This document shows, in pieces, positions 46,448 through 56,397 of a stretch of 64,000 nt of DNA. The translations under genes and the position numbers were made by a program. The notes below the pieces were generated by a model. It was not told where the DNA came from, ran no database searches, and saw only the letters and a program-made list of their open reading frames with translations. The stretch spans positions 34,090-98,089 of the forward strand of contig NZ_LMRT01000001.1 of the NCBI RefSeq assembly GCF_001426225.1, written 5' to 3'. The DNA is from Allobosea sp. Leaf344. GTDB lineage: Bacteria > Pseudomonadota > Alphaproteobacteria > Rhizobiales > Beijerinckiaceae. How positions within the stretch are numbered: position 1 is the stretch's first letter; each line of letters begins with the position of its first letter.

Positions 46448-48622
46448 ATGACAACCGAGTCCGCTGCAGTTTCATCCGAAAACGTGCGCCCCAAGGCTCC
46501 AAAACCGCCGGCGCGACCGGTTGAGCGTATCGTGCACGGCGCTGTGCTGAGAGATGATTATGCCTGGCTGCGGGCGGAGAACTGGAAGGAGGTTCTCCGC
46601 GATCCCGATACGCTGCCGCCGGCGATCGCCCGGCATCTGCGCGCCGAGAACAGCTATTGCCGCAAGTTGATGGAGCCGACGCGCGAGCTGCAACGCGATC
46701 TGATCAAGGAGATGCGCGGCAGGATCAAGGAGGACGACAGCAGCGTCCCCGAGCCGGACGGGCCGTTCCTCTACTATACGCGCTACCGCAAGGGCGGCGA
46801 GCATCCGCTGGTCTGCCGGAGGCCGCGCGACGCGCAGCCCGGCCGCAGCGGTCGGGCCGGCGAACAGGTGCTGCTGGACGCCGATGCCCTGTCGAAGGGC
46901 AAGGATTATTTCGACCTCGGCGATGCCGAGCACAGCCCCGACCATACGCTGCTCGCCTGGAGCAGCGACGAGGCGGGCTCGGAGCTACACGGCATCCGGG
47001 TGCGCAACCTGGCGACGGGCCAGGATCTCGACGACCGGGTCGAGGACAGCACGGGCGAGATCGTCTGGGCCCGCGACAGCCGCGCCTTCGCCTATGTCAG
47101 GCTCGATGCCGACCATCGGCCGTCCTGCGTCTATCTGCACAGGCTCGGCACCAGCCAGACGGAGGATGTGCTGCTGCATGAGGAGGCCGATGCAGGGATG
47201 TTCGTCGATATCGACCAGACCCAGTCCGGGCGGTTCCTGCTGATCTCGATCGGCGATCACGAGACCTCCGAGATCCGCCTGCTCGATCTCGCCGCGGCGG
47301 AGACCGAGCCACGCCTCGTCGCACCGCGGCAGGTCGGGCGGCAATACCGGGTTGAGCATCACGGCGACGAGCTCATCATCCTGACCAATGCCGACGAGGC
47401 CGAGGACTTCAAGATCGTCCGCGCGCCCCTCGACAACCCCGCCCCGGCGCAATGGATCGATCTCGTGCCGCATCGCGGCGGCCGGTTGATCCTGAGCCAT
47501 CTCTGCCTGCAGGGGCGGCTGATCCGGCTCGAACGCGAGGATGGGCTGCCGCGCATCGTCATCCACGACCTCGCGAGCGGCGAGGAGCGCAGCATCGCCT
47601 TCGACGAGGAGGCCTATGGGCTGGGGCTGGACGCGGGCTATGAATTCGAGACGCAGACGCTGCGCTTCATCTACGCCTCGATGGCCCGCCCGGCCGAGAC
47701 ATTTGATTACGACATGGCGACGGGCGAGCGCGTGCTGCTCAAGCGCCAGGAGGTGCCGTCCGGCCATGATACCGCGGCCTATCGCGTGCGCCGCATCTTC
47801 GCGACCGCGCCGGATGGCCAGCAGGTGCCGGTTTCGCTGCTGCACAGGGCCGATACGCCGCTCGACGGCAGCGCGCCCTGCCTGCTCTACGGCTATGGCG
47901 CCTATGGCTCGGCGATGTCGGCCTCCTTCCGCATAAGGCCGCTGAGCCTGGTCGATCGCGGCTTCGTCTATGCCATCGCCCATGTCAGGGGCGGCACGGA
48001 CAAGGGCTGGCGCTGGTATCTCGACGGCAAGAAGGACAAGAAGACCAACAGCTTCACGGATTTCATCGCCGCGGCGGGGGAGCTGGTGGCGCGGCGCTTC
48101 TGCGCGGCCGGGCGGATCGTGGCGCATGGCGGCAGTGCCGGCGGCATGCTGATGGGCGCTGTCGCCAACATGGCGCCGCAGCTATTCGCGGGCATCGTCG
48201 CCGATGTGCCCTTCGTCGACGTGCTGAACACGATCCTCGACGACACCCTGCCGCTGACCCCGCCGGAATGGCCGGAATGGGGCGATCCGATCCGCGATCC
48301 CGGCGCCTTCGCGACGATCCGCAGCTATTCGCCCTATGACAATGTCAGCCCGCAGGCCTATCCGCCGATCCTGGCGCTGGCCGGGCTCACCGATCCGCGC
48401 GTGACCTATTGGGAGCCGGCGAAATGGGTCGCGCGGCTGCGGGCGACCATGACGGGCGGCGGGCCGATCATGCTCCACACCAATATGGAGGCGGGCCATG
48501 GCGGCTCTGCCGGGCGCTTCGATTCGCTGAAGGAGACCGCGCTGTCCTATGCCTTCGCGATCCGCGCGGTGGGCGAAGCCTGGCCCGAGGCCACACTACA
48601 CCCACCGGGCCGATCGGCCTGA
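46448..48622 (+). CDS. S9 family peptidase (oligopeptidase B / protease II)
   Basis: Prolyl-oligopeptidase-family serine peptidase of 724 residues that cleaves short peptides after basic residues; cytoplasmic, without signal peptide. An N-terminal beta-propeller (about 80-420) starts after RIVHGAVLRDDYAWLRAENW. The catalytic alpha/beta-hydrolase domain has GYGAYG, HGGSAGG with Ser563, LTDPRV with Asp649, and EAGHGG with His684. The start at 46448 (TTESA) is preferred over 46376. It ends flush against the convergent membrane-protein gene, with no intervening bases. Confidence 0.94.
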   Translation: MTTESAAVSSENVRPKAPKPPARPVERIVHGAVLRDDYAWLRAENWKEVLRDPDTLPPAIARHLRAENSYCRKLMEPTRELQRDLIKEMRGRIKEDDSSVPEPDGPFLYYTRYRKGGEHPLVCRRPRDAQPGRSGRAGEQVLLDADALSKGKDYFDLGDAEHSPDHTLLAWSSDEAGSELHGIRVRNLATGQDLDDRVEDSTGEIVWARDSRAFAYVRLDADHRPSCVYLHRLGTSQTEDVLLHEEADAGMFVDIDQTQSGRFLLISIGDHETSEIRLLDLAAAETEPRLVAPRQVGRQYRVEHHGDELIILTNADEAEDFKIVRAPLDNPAPAQWIDLVPHRGGRLILSHLCLQGRLIRLEREDGLPRIVIHDLASGEERSIAFDEEAYGLGLDAGYEFETQTLRFIYASMARPAETFDYDMATGERVLLKRQEVPSGHDTAAYRVRRIFATAPDGQQVPVSLLHRADTPLDGSAPCLLYGYGAYGSAMSASFRIRPLSLVDRGFVYAIAHVRGGTDKGWRWYLDGKKDKKTNSFTDFIAAAGELVARRFCAAGRIVAHGGSAGGMLMGAVANMAPQLFAGIVADVPFVDVLNTILDDTLPLTPPEWPEWGDPIRDPGAFATIRSYSPYDNVSPQAYPPILALAGLTDPRVTYWEPAKWVARLRATMTGGGPIMLHTNMEAGHGGSAGRFDSLKETALSYAFAIRAVGEAWPEATLHPPGRSA

Positions 48623-50074
48623 TCACAGGCCGAGCCGGCTCTTCTCGCTCGCCAGATAGGCCTTGAGCTCGTCCATCGAGGCGAAATCATAGTCGCCATC
48701 GGGGGTGCGGGCCCGGATCGAGCCGTCGGAATAGATGGTGAAATGGGCGTCGCCGACCTGATAGGCGCCGATCACGCCCTCATCGGAGCTGGCCGGCGCG
48801 TCGTCGCGACCCGGCTGCTCGTCCGCCGTCGCCGCGGGCTCCGCCACGGGTTCCGGCGCCTCCTCCGCCACCGGCTCCGGCTCCGGCTCCGGAGCGGGCT
48901 CCGGCGCAACGGGGGGCGCGTGATCGCGGCTCGGGGCGATGGTGACCTGCTCGGAGGCCGGCGGCGCGGGCTCCTCCCGCACCGATGGCAGCGAGGTCAG
49001 CCAGCTCTCGTCGCGCCTGACGGCCAGCATCCAGGCATCCGCGGGCTCCGGCTCCGGCTCGGCCTCCTCGCCAGGCTCCGGCTCCGGCCCGGCATCGTGG
49101 CCTGTGGTCGCCGCGGCGGGCATCGGATCGGCAAAGCTCTTCCGCAGCAGATCGAGCCCGTCGAAATCTTGCGGGTCCGGCGGCCGGTCTTCGCTACCTT
49201 CAGCCCTGTCCACGGCCTCTTCCGACGGTTGCGGCAGCTCGTCCTCATGCGGGCGCATTGCGGCCGCGATCGCCTCGGCGAAAGGATCCGACGCACGCGA
49301 CGGCGCCGCCGCCTCGGGCCAGGAGGCGGGGGCCCAGCCATCCGCCGGCGCGAAGTGGTCCGGCTCCATCTCCGGCTCGCGTTCGGTTTCCGGTTCGCGC
49401 TCGGTTTCCGCTTCGCGCTCGGGGCTCGGCTCGGGCTCGTCCAGGCTCGGCTCGGGCTGGGGGCTCGGCTCGGGCTCCGGCGTCAGATCCGGCGCGTCCC
49501 GGTTCTCGTCATGCTGGAGCGGGAGCGGCTCCATCGGCGCGCTCACCAGGCTCTCCGGCTCGGGCGGCAGGCTGACTTCGGGCTCCGGACGGGCCGGCTC
49601 GCTGTCATGCTTCGTGGCGTCGGGCGGCGGGCTCGCCGTCCCGGCCATGGCTGCGACACCGGCACCGAGGGCGGCCCCTGCCCCTGCGCCCGCGCCGAGC
49701 GGACCCAGAGGAAACAGCCCCGCCGCACCCGAACCCGGCCGGCCGAAATCGGGCTCGGCCCGCTCGCCGAGCGGAGCCGATTCCGGCGCGACCTCGGTCA
49801 AGACCGGCTCCGGCAGCGGCCGGGTCGCCTCGGCAGGCACGGGAGCGCCCGTCCGCAGCGCCGTCTTGAGCCGCCTGATCTCGATCAGCACCCAGGCGAG
49901 ACCGAGAATGACGAGCCCTCCCGTCGCGGCCGTGACCCCGCCCAGCACCTGCGTGAAGCCGCGCTCCAGGACGAGATAGGGAAGCCCGTCGACGATCGTC
50001 GCCAAACCGCCGCCGAGCAGCGCGAGCCCAATAATGATGAAGAGCGTAATCAATGTTTGTCCTATCCCAGCCAC
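48623..50074 (-). CDS. Membrane protein with long Glu/Pro-rich region
   Basis: A 483-residue protein of unknown function. Two N-terminal membrane helices (about 5-29 and 43-66) are followed by a short loop, then some 340 residues dominated by Pro, Glu, Ser and Ala, with repeats such as PEPEPSPQPEPS and EREPETEREPEMEPD. The last 50 residues form a compact conserved end: GAYQVGDAHFTIYSDGSIRA followed by ASMDELKAYLASEK. Such design suggests a membrane anchor, a disordered acidic spacer and a C-terminal interaction domain. Its gene shares no bases with the peptidase, whose stop is immediately adjacent. Confidence 0.75.
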   Translation of the reverse strand: MAGIGQTLITLFIIIGLALLGGGLATIVDGLPYLVLERGFTQVLGGVTAATGGLVILGLAWVLIEIRRLKTALRTGAPVPAEATRPLPEPVLTEVAPESAPLGERAEPDFGRPGSGAAGLFPLGPLGAGAGAGAALGAGVAAMAGTASPPPDATKHDSEPARPEPEVSLPPEPESLVSAPMEPLPLQHDENRDAPDLTPEPEPSPQPEPSLDEPEPSPEREAETEREPETEREPEMEPDHFAPADGWAPASWPEAAAPSRASDPFAEAIAAAMRPHEDELPQPSEEAVDRAEGSEDRPPDPQDFDGLDLLRKSFADPMPAAATTGHDAGPEPEPGEEAEPEPEPADAWMLAVRRDESWLTSLPSVREEPAPPASEQVTIAPSRDHAPPVAPEPAPEPEPEPVAEEAPEPVAEPAATADEQPGRDDAPASSDEGVIGAYQVGDAHFTIYSDGSIRARTPDGDYDFASMDELKAYLASEKSRLGL

Positions 50075-50424
50075 CGGTCGAGCGAAGGAAAATTCGCAAA
50101 GGTCGAAGCCTTACCGGACGTTATCCTGTAACGTATTGAATAAGAGACAGTTTCATTTTTTCTGTTTCCCTTGGAGCGCCTCCTGCGCGGGAAAAGCGGC
50201 CGCCATGCGGCGAAGCCACCCGCCATGCCGCATCACGCCAAGGTCGGCCATGCCCCGGCAGGCGGCCGACGCGCGCCGCAATCGCACGCAGGGCGGTTGC
50301 CGCTGGCCGGGCGGAGGCTTAACTAGCAGGGCGAATGGAGGGCCGGGCTCGCCCGGCCCGACCCGGGCCGTCCTTCGGCTGACCATTCCCGAGCCCTTAT
50401 ATTTTTGCCATAGGAGAGGCCCCG
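50075..50424. other. Intergenic region upstream of sodB
   Basis: A 350-base gap between divergent genes. It holds an inverted repeat ACGTTA-N5-TAACGT (50118-50134), a T-rich tract near 50150-50165, GC-rich filler, and a probable sodB promoter with GGAGAGG ribosome-binding site just before the sodB ATG. No gene is visible. Confidence 0.6.
50118..50134. promoter_or_regulatory. Inverted repeat ACGTTA-N5-TAACGT
   Basis: A 6-base perfect palindrome with a 5-base spacer, about 45-60 bases before the start of the Glu/Pro-rich membrane protein gene. Symmetry and AT content suggest a dimeric regulator binding site; the identity is unknown. Confidence 0.35.
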
Positions 50425-51024
50425 ATGACCTTCACGCTTCCCGATCTTCCTTATGCCCATGATGCCCTGCAGCCCTTCATGTCGAAGGAGACGCTGGAGT
50501 ACCATCACGACAAGCATCATCTCGCCTATGTCAACAATGGCAACAACGCGATCAAGGGCACGGAATTCGAGGGCAAGTCGCTCGAGGAGATCGTCAAGGC
50601 CTCGCATGGCAAGAACCCCGCCGTCTTCAACAATGCCGGCCAACACTACAACCATCTGCATTTCTGGAAGTGGATGAAGCCGAATGGCGGCGGCAGCATC
50701 CCCGGCTCGCTGGAAAAGGCGATCGTCGACTCCTTCGGCTCGGTCGACAAGTTCAAGGAAGACTTCGTCGCCGCCGGCGTCGGGCAGTTCGGCTCGGGCT
50801 GGTGCTGGCTCGAGATGAAGGGCGGCAAGCTCGCCGTCAGCAAGACCCCGAATGGCGAGAGCCCGCTGGTCAATGGCGCGACGCCGCTGCTCGGCTGCGA
50901 CGTCTGGGAGCATTCCTACTATATCGACTATCGCAACCGTCGCCCGGACTATCTCAAGGCCTTCCTCGATAGCCTGGTGAACTGGGACTATGTGGCGGAG
51001 CTGTATGAGGGCGCCAAGGCCTGA
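50425..51024 (+). CDS. sodB: Fe-type superoxide dismutase
   Basis: Cytoplasmic enzyme of 199 residues that dismutates superoxide. Metal ligands are all visible: His27 (EYHHDKHH), His77 (AGQHYNHLHFW), Asp159 and His163 (DVWEHSYYIDY). Gln73 sits at the second-sphere position diagnostic of the iron form, and GSGWCWLE replaces the manganese-type pattern. The start follows GGAGAGGCCCC. A strong terminator follows 24 bases after the stop, so the gene is monocistronic. Confidence 0.97.
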   Translation: MTFTLPDLPYAHDALQPFMSKETLEYHHDKHHLAYVNNGNNAIKGTEFEGKSLEEIVKASHGKNPAVFNNAGQHYNHLHFWKWMKPNGGGSIPGSLEKAIVDSFGSVDKFKEDFVAAGVGQFGSGWCWLEMKGGKLAVSKTPNGESPLVNGATPLLGCDVWEHSYYIDYRNRRPDYLKAFLDSLVNWDYVAELYEGAKA

Positions 51025-51047
51025 GCCGGCAGCCGTCCGACATGCGA

Positions 51048-51075
51048 AAGCGGAGCCTCGCGGCTCCGCTTTTTT
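51048..51075 (+). terminator. Rho-independent terminator of sodB
   Basis: Stem AAGCGGAGCC / GGCTCCGCTT with a TCGC loop, followed by a short run of T residues. It is located 24 bases after the sodB stop and lies before the convergent chemoreceptor gene. Confidence 0.92.
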
Positions 51076-51117
51076 CGTTTCGGGTCGATGCTCGGATCCG
51101 GGCGCCCCGGCCCGACC

Positions 51118-52824
51118 TCAGGCCGCGACGTTGCGCAGGAACTGGTCCACCGTCTTGCGCAGGCGCAGCGCCTGGGCGGCGACTTCGCCGGCGGCGCCCC
51201 GCACCTGCTCGGCGGAGCGGCCGGTCTCCTCGACGCTGTCGGCGAGGACGCTGAGGTCGCTCGACACCGAGAGCGAGGAGGAGCTCGCCATGGCGACGCC
51301 GCTGGCGATCTCGCCGGTGGCGATCGCCTGCTGCTCGATCGAGGTGGCGACGGAATTGGCGAAGCTCTCGATCGCGCCCATGCGCTCGGCGATGTTCTGG
51401 ATGGCGCCGACGACCTGGCCGGTCGCGCCCTGGATGGCGCCGACCTGCGCGACGATGCGGTCCGTGGCGTCGGCGGTCTGCGAGGCCAGGCTCTTCACCT
51501 CCGAGGCGACGACGGCGAAGCCGCGGCCGGCCTCGCCGGCGCGGGCCGCCTCGATGGTGGCGTTCAGCGCCAGCAGATTGGTCTGGGCGGCGATGTCGCG
51601 GATCAGGTTCACGACCTCGCCGATGGCGCGGGCCGTCTCGTCCAGCGCCTTCACCGAATTGGCCGTGTCGCGGGAGACCGACGCGGCCTCGACGATCTCC
51701 GAGCGGACGCGGCGGACCTGGAACTCGACCTCGCGGATCGCGGCTCCCATCTCCTCCGCGGCCTGGGCGGCGTTCTCGACGTTGCCGGAGGCGCCATGTG
51801 CGTTCTGGGCGGCGCGGGCGGCCCGGCCGGAGGATTCAGCGGCGACCCGGGCGAGCCCGTCCGAGGCCTCGCTCATGCTGTCGGCATTCGTCTTGAAGGT
51901 CTCCAGCGCGGCGCCGACCTCGGCCCGGAAGACGCTGATCGCCTCGTCGACGCGCTGCTGCTTCAGCCGGCGCTCCTCCTCGGAGACCTGCTGCTTGTCC
52001 TGCAGCGTCGCCCGTTCGGCCAGCCGCACCTTCAGGATGCCGAGCGCGTGAGCGATGGCGCCGATCTCGTCACCGCGACCGACGACGTCGATGGGGGTGT
52101 CGAGCCGCCCATCGGAGATCCCGACGATCGCCGTGGTCATGTTCTTGAGCGGGCGCATGGTGCGCGACAGCGTGATCCAGAGCAGCGGCCCGAGCACGAC
52201 GAGCAGCGCCAGGCCGAGGCCGCCGGTGACCAGCTTCTCCCAATTGCTGCGCTCGATCAGGCGGGATTTGTCGAAGCGGATGGCGACGAAGCCGATGCGC
52301 TTCTGGCTGGTGCCGATGCCGACCGAATGCAGCACCGTGATGGAGGTGTCCGTCTCGACGCGGGCCGAGGGCTGGCTCGCCAGGATCAGCCAGGGCTCGC
52401 GGCCGAAAGCTTCGGTGAGGCTGCGCTGGGTCATCGAGAGCCGCGCGGTCTCGGAGCGCCCGGCGCTGGCGATGATGGTGAGGTCGTCGCCGACGACGCC
52501 GGCCTCGAAATCCGGGTCCCGCCGCAGCGATTCCAGGATGTAGCTCAGCGTGGTGTTGTCGCGGGAGAGAATCAGCGCCGGCGCGGCGTTCACCACCATC
52601 ATCGACAAAGCGAGGATCTTCTCCTCGAGATCGCCACGGGTCTTGCCGTCATTGTAGCGGGATACGCCGATCACGACCAAAACCACCGCGACGGCGACGA
52701 TGGTGACGGCCGCCGCGACGATCTGGCTGCTCAGCGACCGCGTGCGCTTCTCCCGAGGCGCGGCAAACTCCGCCGGATCGGAGGCAGTCGACGCAGCATT
52801 TGCACCACGCTTGAAGCCGTACAT
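51118..52824 (-). CDS. Methyl-accepting chemotaxis protein
   Basis: Chemoreceptor of 568 residues. The N-terminal membrane helix is about 34-54, the periplasmic sensor about 55-188, and the second helix about 192-215, followed by a HAMP domain ([22 protein letters not shown]). The signalling domain has the conserved hairpin tip [19 protein letters not shown] with neighbouring methylation helices. The ligand-binding domain is short and of no type I recognise. No che or flagellar genes are adjacent in this window. Confidence 0.94.
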   Translation of the reverse strand: MYGFKRGANAASTASDPAEFAAPREKRTRSLSSQIVAAAVTIVAVAVVLVVIGVSRYNDGKTRGDLEEKILALSMMVVNAAPALILSRDNTTLSYILESLRRDPDFEAGVVGDDLTIIASAGRSETARLSMTQRSLTEAFGREPWLILASQPSARVETDTSITVLHSVGIGTSQKRIGFVAIRFDKSRLIERSNWEKLVTGGLGLALLVVLGPLLWITLSRTMRPLKNMTTAIVGISDGRLDTPIDVVGRGDEIGAIAHALGILKVRLAERATLQDKQQVSEEERRLKQQRVDEAISVFRAEVGAALETFKTNADSMSEASDGLARVAAESSGRAARAAQNAHGASGNVENAAQAAEEMGAAIREVEFQVRRVRSEIVEAASVSRDTANSVKALDETARAIGEVVNLIRDIAAQTNLLALNATIEAARAGEAGRGFAVVASEVKSLASQTADATDRIVAQVGAIQGATGQVVGAIQNIAERMGAIESFANSVATSIEQQAIATGEIASGVAMASSSSLSVSSDLSVLADSVEETGRSAEQVRGAAGEVAAQALRLRKTVDQFLRNVAA

Positions 52825-52937
52825 GCGTTGGGTATCCCAAGACTGCGCAGCCGCCGACAGCCGGAGCCGCGCGCCGGGTCACCCTGAACGGACAAGGTAA
52901 AGAATGGCTTTCGCCCCGCCGCTTTATCTCTTTCGGA

Positions 52938-53795
52938 CTAGGCCCGATTCGCAGCGGCGAGCGCGCCGAAACGCAGCATCTTCAGGCCGGGCGGCGGCTC
53001 GAAGGCCAGGAGCGCCCGATGTTCCAGCGGCCGCGTTTCGACCACCGGGTCCAGTCCGCGCAACTCGTCATCGACGAAGCCGGGATGACACATGACCAGG
53101 TGCAGCGGGCCGGGGCGGATCAGGAACCGGGCGAGGTCCTGAGCGAAATCCGCCGCCGGATCGAAGGAGGCCACCCCGGAAAACCCGTGATTGACCGGGA
53201 TGCCGCGCCGCCGCGCCGCTTGGGCGAGGCCGCGCGAAAGGGTGGCGATGACCATCGCCTTCCCGGTGGCGACGCCGCGGGCCCTTATGGCGCTCAGCCT
53301 GTCGGCCGGATCGCGAAGATAGACCGAGCCCGCGGGATAGCGGCGCTGCAGCGCGTCGAGCACTGCGCGGCGGACGCCCGGCAGGACATGGGCGTGCTGG
53401 TGCCCGTCGAGGAAATCCGGCGCGCGGCCGGCCGCGTCCTCGAACGCATCGAGCTGCCTCGCGATCTCGGCGGCGATCTCGCGGCGCGCGGCGCGCGACG
53501 CGGCCGCGGCGCGGGCCAGAAGCGGCAGAGAGGGCAGGACGCCGCGCGGCGCGACGCGCGGCATCGAAGAAAGCGGGGCGGCGCAGGTGAGATTGAGGTG
53601 GAGGCCGAGATCGGCCCTCCCGCCCTGCGCGGCGAAAGACTGCGCGAGGCGGGGCCAATGCGGGCGGTTGGTCATGGCGCCGGCGGCGCTCAGCCGGCCC
53701 TCCTCCAGCAGCGCGAGGATCGAGCGGCTGACGCCGTCCGTCAGCGCGAAATCATCGGCGCAGAGGATAAAGCCGGTGGGCTTGGCGTCTGTCAT
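52938..53795 (-). CDS. ChbG/HpnK family carbohydrate deacetylase
   Basis: YdjC-type metal-dependent deacetylase of 285 residues; family members remove acetyl groups from chitooligosaccharides or from a hopanoid sugar (HpnK). Asp14-Asp15 (ADDF) and His66 (GLHLNL) with His132/His136 in DGHQHAH match the metal/catalytic set. It has no signal peptide. It is divergent from the glycosyltransferase gene 54006-55052 with a 210-base gap; together with that enzyme it may act on a membrane-linked N-acetyl sugar (inference). Confidence 0.88.
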   Translation of the reverse strand: MTDAKPTGFILCADDFALTDGVSRSILALLEEGRLSAAGAMTNRPHWPRLAQSFAAQGGRADLGLHLNLTCAAPLSSMPRVAPRGVLPSLPLLARAAAASRAARREIAAEIARQLDAFEDAAGRAPDFLDGHQHAHVLPGVRRAVLDALQRRYPAGSVYLRDPADRLSAIRARGVATGKAMVIATLSRGLAQAARRRGIPVNHGFSGVASFDPAADFAQDLARFLIRPGPLHLVMCHPGFVDDELRGLDPVVETRPLEHRALLAFEPPPGLKMLRFGALAAANRA

Positions 53796-54005
53796 CCCAT
53801 GTTCATCCCGTTGGCCCTAGAGCGTCGAAGCGAGCCGCCGGCCGGCGCTCCGCCCTGATGGCTGTAGGGGGCTGGCATCGCGTCGGCAAGGCTGCGACAA
53901 GAAGGGCCGCGGCCCCGTGCCGGCCAATGGGTGTGCGAGCCGCCCCGAGCTCCGGTCTGCCTCGGCGCGACCGGTCGAGCGGCGGTCGCTTGAGAGGTCG
54001 AAGAC

Positions 54006-55052
54006 GTGTCCGAGACGGTGGCCCAGATCGTTCATCCTCCATCCGCGCCGCGCCGCGAGCGGCCGGAGCTCTCCATCGTGGTGCCGGTCCATAACGAGGC
54101 CGACAATCTGCCGCTGCTGATCGAGCGGCTGGCCGCCGTGCTCACCCCCGCCGTCAGGTCCTGGGAGGTGATCGCCATCGACGATGGCAGCCGCGACGGC
54201 TCGCTCGCCGTGCTGAAACTGCTGCACGCGGCGGATCACCGCGTCAGCGCCATCTCCTTCAGCCGCAATTTCGGCAAGGAGGTGGCGATCGCCGCCGGGC
54301 TCGATCATGCCGCCGGCGATGCGGTCGTGATCATGGACGCCGATCTCCAGCATCCGCCCGAGACGATCCCGCTGTTTCTCGAGAAATGGCGCGAAGGCTT
54401 TCTCAACGTCTATGGCCAGCGCTCCGACCGGGCCGGCGAAGGCAAGCTGAAGCGCAATTTCGCCAAGGCGTTCTACCGGCTCTTCGCGCGCTTCGGCGAG
54501 ACGGAGCTGCCGGAAGGCGCCGGCGATTTTCGCCTGCTCGACCGCAAGGTGGTGGATGCGCTGCGGGCCCTGCCCGAACGCGCGCGCTTCTCCAAGGGCC
54601 TCTATGCCTGGGTCGGCTTCCGCTCGACCGGCGTGACCTTCGAGGTCGCCGACCGGCAGTTCGGCGAGACCAAGTTCCGCTTCGGCAAATTGTTCAGCTT
54701 CGCCTTCGACGGGCTGTCGTCCTTCTCGACCGTGCCCTTGAAGATCGCGACCTGGACGGGCGCGGTGATCGCCTGCATCGCGACGCTGACGGCGGTGTTC
54801 TTCCTGCTGCGCACCCTGTTCTTCGGCACCGACCTCCCCGGCTTCCCCTCGCTGATCGTCTCGATCATGTTCTTCTCGGGCATCCAGCTGATCTCGCTCG
54901 GGCTGATCGGCGAATATGTCGGGCGGATCTTCGCCGAGGTGAAGCGCCGGCCGCTCTACCTGATCGGCGAGCGCGTCGGCCTTCCCGCGGGCGCGGTCGA
55001 AGTGCAGCGCGGCGAGGCGCTGCCGCCGCCCATCGGTTCAAATCTGACGTAG
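54006..55052 (+). CDS. GT2 glycosyltransferase, DPM1/GtrB-like
   Basis: Family-2 glycosyltransferase of 348 residues with two C-terminal membrane helices, the architecture of dolichol/undecaprenyl-phosphate sugar transferases (DPM1, ArnC, GtrB). LSIVVPVHNEADNL (sugar nucleotide site), IAIDDGSRDGS and the DxD-type MDADLQHPPE (metal) are in the N-terminal 120 residues; GAGDFRLLDRKVVDAL supplies the acceptor-side segment. The membrane part starts near residue 240. The start is GTG. The next gene begins 94 bases later on the same strand, and MurJ follows. Confidence 0.92.
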   Translation: MSETVAQIVHPPSAPRRERPELSIVVPVHNEADNLPLLIERLAAVLTPAVRSWEVIAIDDGSRDGSLAVLKLLHAADHRVSAISFSRNFGKEVAIAAGLDHAAGDAVVIMDADLQHPPETIPLFLEKWREGFLNVYGQRSDRAGEGKLKRNFAKAFYRLFARFGETELPEGAGDFRLLDRKVVDALRALPERARFSKGLYAWVGFRSTGVTFEVADRQFGETKFRFGKLFSFAFDGLSSFSTVPLKIATWTGAVIACIATLTAVFFLLRTLFFGTDLPGFPSLIVSIMFFSGIQLISLGLIGEYVGRIFAEVKRRPLYLIGERVGLPAGAVEVQRGEALPPPIGSNLT

Positions 55053-55146
55053 CGTCGTCTCGTTATCCTCTCCGCAACACTCGTCCTTTAGGTTGCAGGG
55101 CATCGCATCGCCGGCGCGGACCCTGTCGCCTCTGGAGAGCTGAGCC

Positions 55147-56316
55147 TTGAGCCCTGGCACCACCGTTCGCGAGAGGACCGGACCGAAGGTGCCTGACCGC
55201 CTGGGCGGCCGCCTCGACCTCGAGGTGATCGCCGATCTCGACCGGCCCGGTGCCTGGTCCGGCTGGTCGGCGCTGGAGGCGGAGGCTGCCGGCACGGCCT
55301 ATCAGGCGCGGGCCTTCGTCGAGCCGCTGGCGCGGAGGCTGGCTCCGGCGCTGGGGCGCAGCGCCTTCCTGATCCAGATTCACGACGAGGCCGGGCCGGT
55401 GCTCGCCGCCGCGCTGGTGATGCGGCGCTGGTATGGCGCGCGCATCATCGAATTCGCCGATTTCGGCTATGTCGATTGCTGCGGCCCGCTGGTCAGGCGG
55501 GGGCTGGAAGCCGATCCGGAGGCGATCGGGCGGCTCGACGCGGCGCTGCAGGCGGGGCTGCCGCGGCATGACGCGCTGATCCTGAAGCGGATGCCGGCCG
55601 AGATCGCCGGGGAGGCCAATCCCTTCGCCCTGCTGCCCGGCGCGCGGCCCATGGGGTGCGGCACGTTCGAGCTGCCGCCGGGTTCCCGGATCAGCGGCTC
55701 CTCCGCCACCATCCGCAACAGCGAGCGGAAGGCGCGCAGGCTGATCCGCGATGGCGGTACCGTCCGCAGGATCACCGACCCCGCCGAGGCGCTGGCGGCG
55801 CTGGAGCTGGCGTTCGCCTGGCGCTCCGGCTCCGGCGACAGATATGATTGGGCGGCCTCGCCCCTCGCCCACCCCGCCGCCCGCGACTTCTACCGCGAGG
55901 TGATCGGCCAGGGCGTGGCGAGCGGCCATTCCGTGCTGCACCAGGTGGCGACGGCCCAGGGGCCGATCGGGCTGGTCCATGGCTTCGTCCATGCCGGGCG
56001 CTACCATGGCAGCCTGATGGCGGTGGACCGGACCGCGCCGGAAGCAAGGCTCTATTCGCCCGGGATGGTCGGCGTGCTGGCCGCGATCGGCGAGCATCTG
56101 GCCCGGGAGACGGGCGGGGTCGATCTCGGCGCCGGCAACAGCGAGTACAAGCGGCATTTCCGCGGGCGGTTCCGCCAGCACATCATGGTGGCGAGGGCGC
56201 GCACGTCGCTCGGCGCCCTCGCCGTCGCGCGCGCGAAGCTGCACGATGCCGGGCGCCATTGGATGCGGGCCCATCCCGCGCTCGCCCGCCAGATCCGCGC
56301 CTGGCGGGGGCTGTGA
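55147..56316 (+). CDS. GNAT/FemAB-like acyltransferase
   Basis: A 389-residue protein with the CelD/BcsL-type GNAT fold used in cell-envelope polymer modification: the two halves are FADFGYVDCCGPLV and SGSSATIRNSERKARRLIRDGG, and the C-terminal AIGEHLARETGGVDLGAGN-type segment is followed by EYKRHFRGRFR. A conventional acetyl-CoA motif is weak, as in this subgroup. The start is TTG at 55147, with GGAGAG 9 bases upstream. Position between a polyprenyl-phosphate glycosyltransferase and MurJ suggests it modifies a lipid-linked glycan (inference). Confidence 0.78.
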   Translation: MSPGTTVRERTGPKVPDRLGGRLDLEVIADLDRPGAWSGWSALEAEAAGTAYQARAFVEPLARRLAPALGRSAFLIQIHDEAGPVLAAALVMRRWYGARIIEFADFGYVDCCGPLVRRGLEADPEAIGRLDAALQAGLPRHDALILKRMPAEIAGEANPFALLPGARPMGCGTFELPPGSRISGSSATIRNSERKARRLIRDGGTVRRITDPAEALAALELAFAWRSGSGDRYDWAASPLAHPAARDFYREVIGQGVASGHSVLHQVATAQGPIGLVHGFVHAGRYHGSLMAVDRTAPEARLYSPGMVGVLAAIGEHLARETGGVDLGAGNSEYKRHFRGRFRQHIMVARARTSLGALAVARAKLHDAGRHWMRAHPALARQIRAWRGL

Positions 56317-56397
56317 CCGCCGGCACGCTGCCCGCTGGACCCGGGCCGCTGCCGCGGCTATGCGGCTGAGCGACAGGTGGACCGAAGCGACGCGCGC

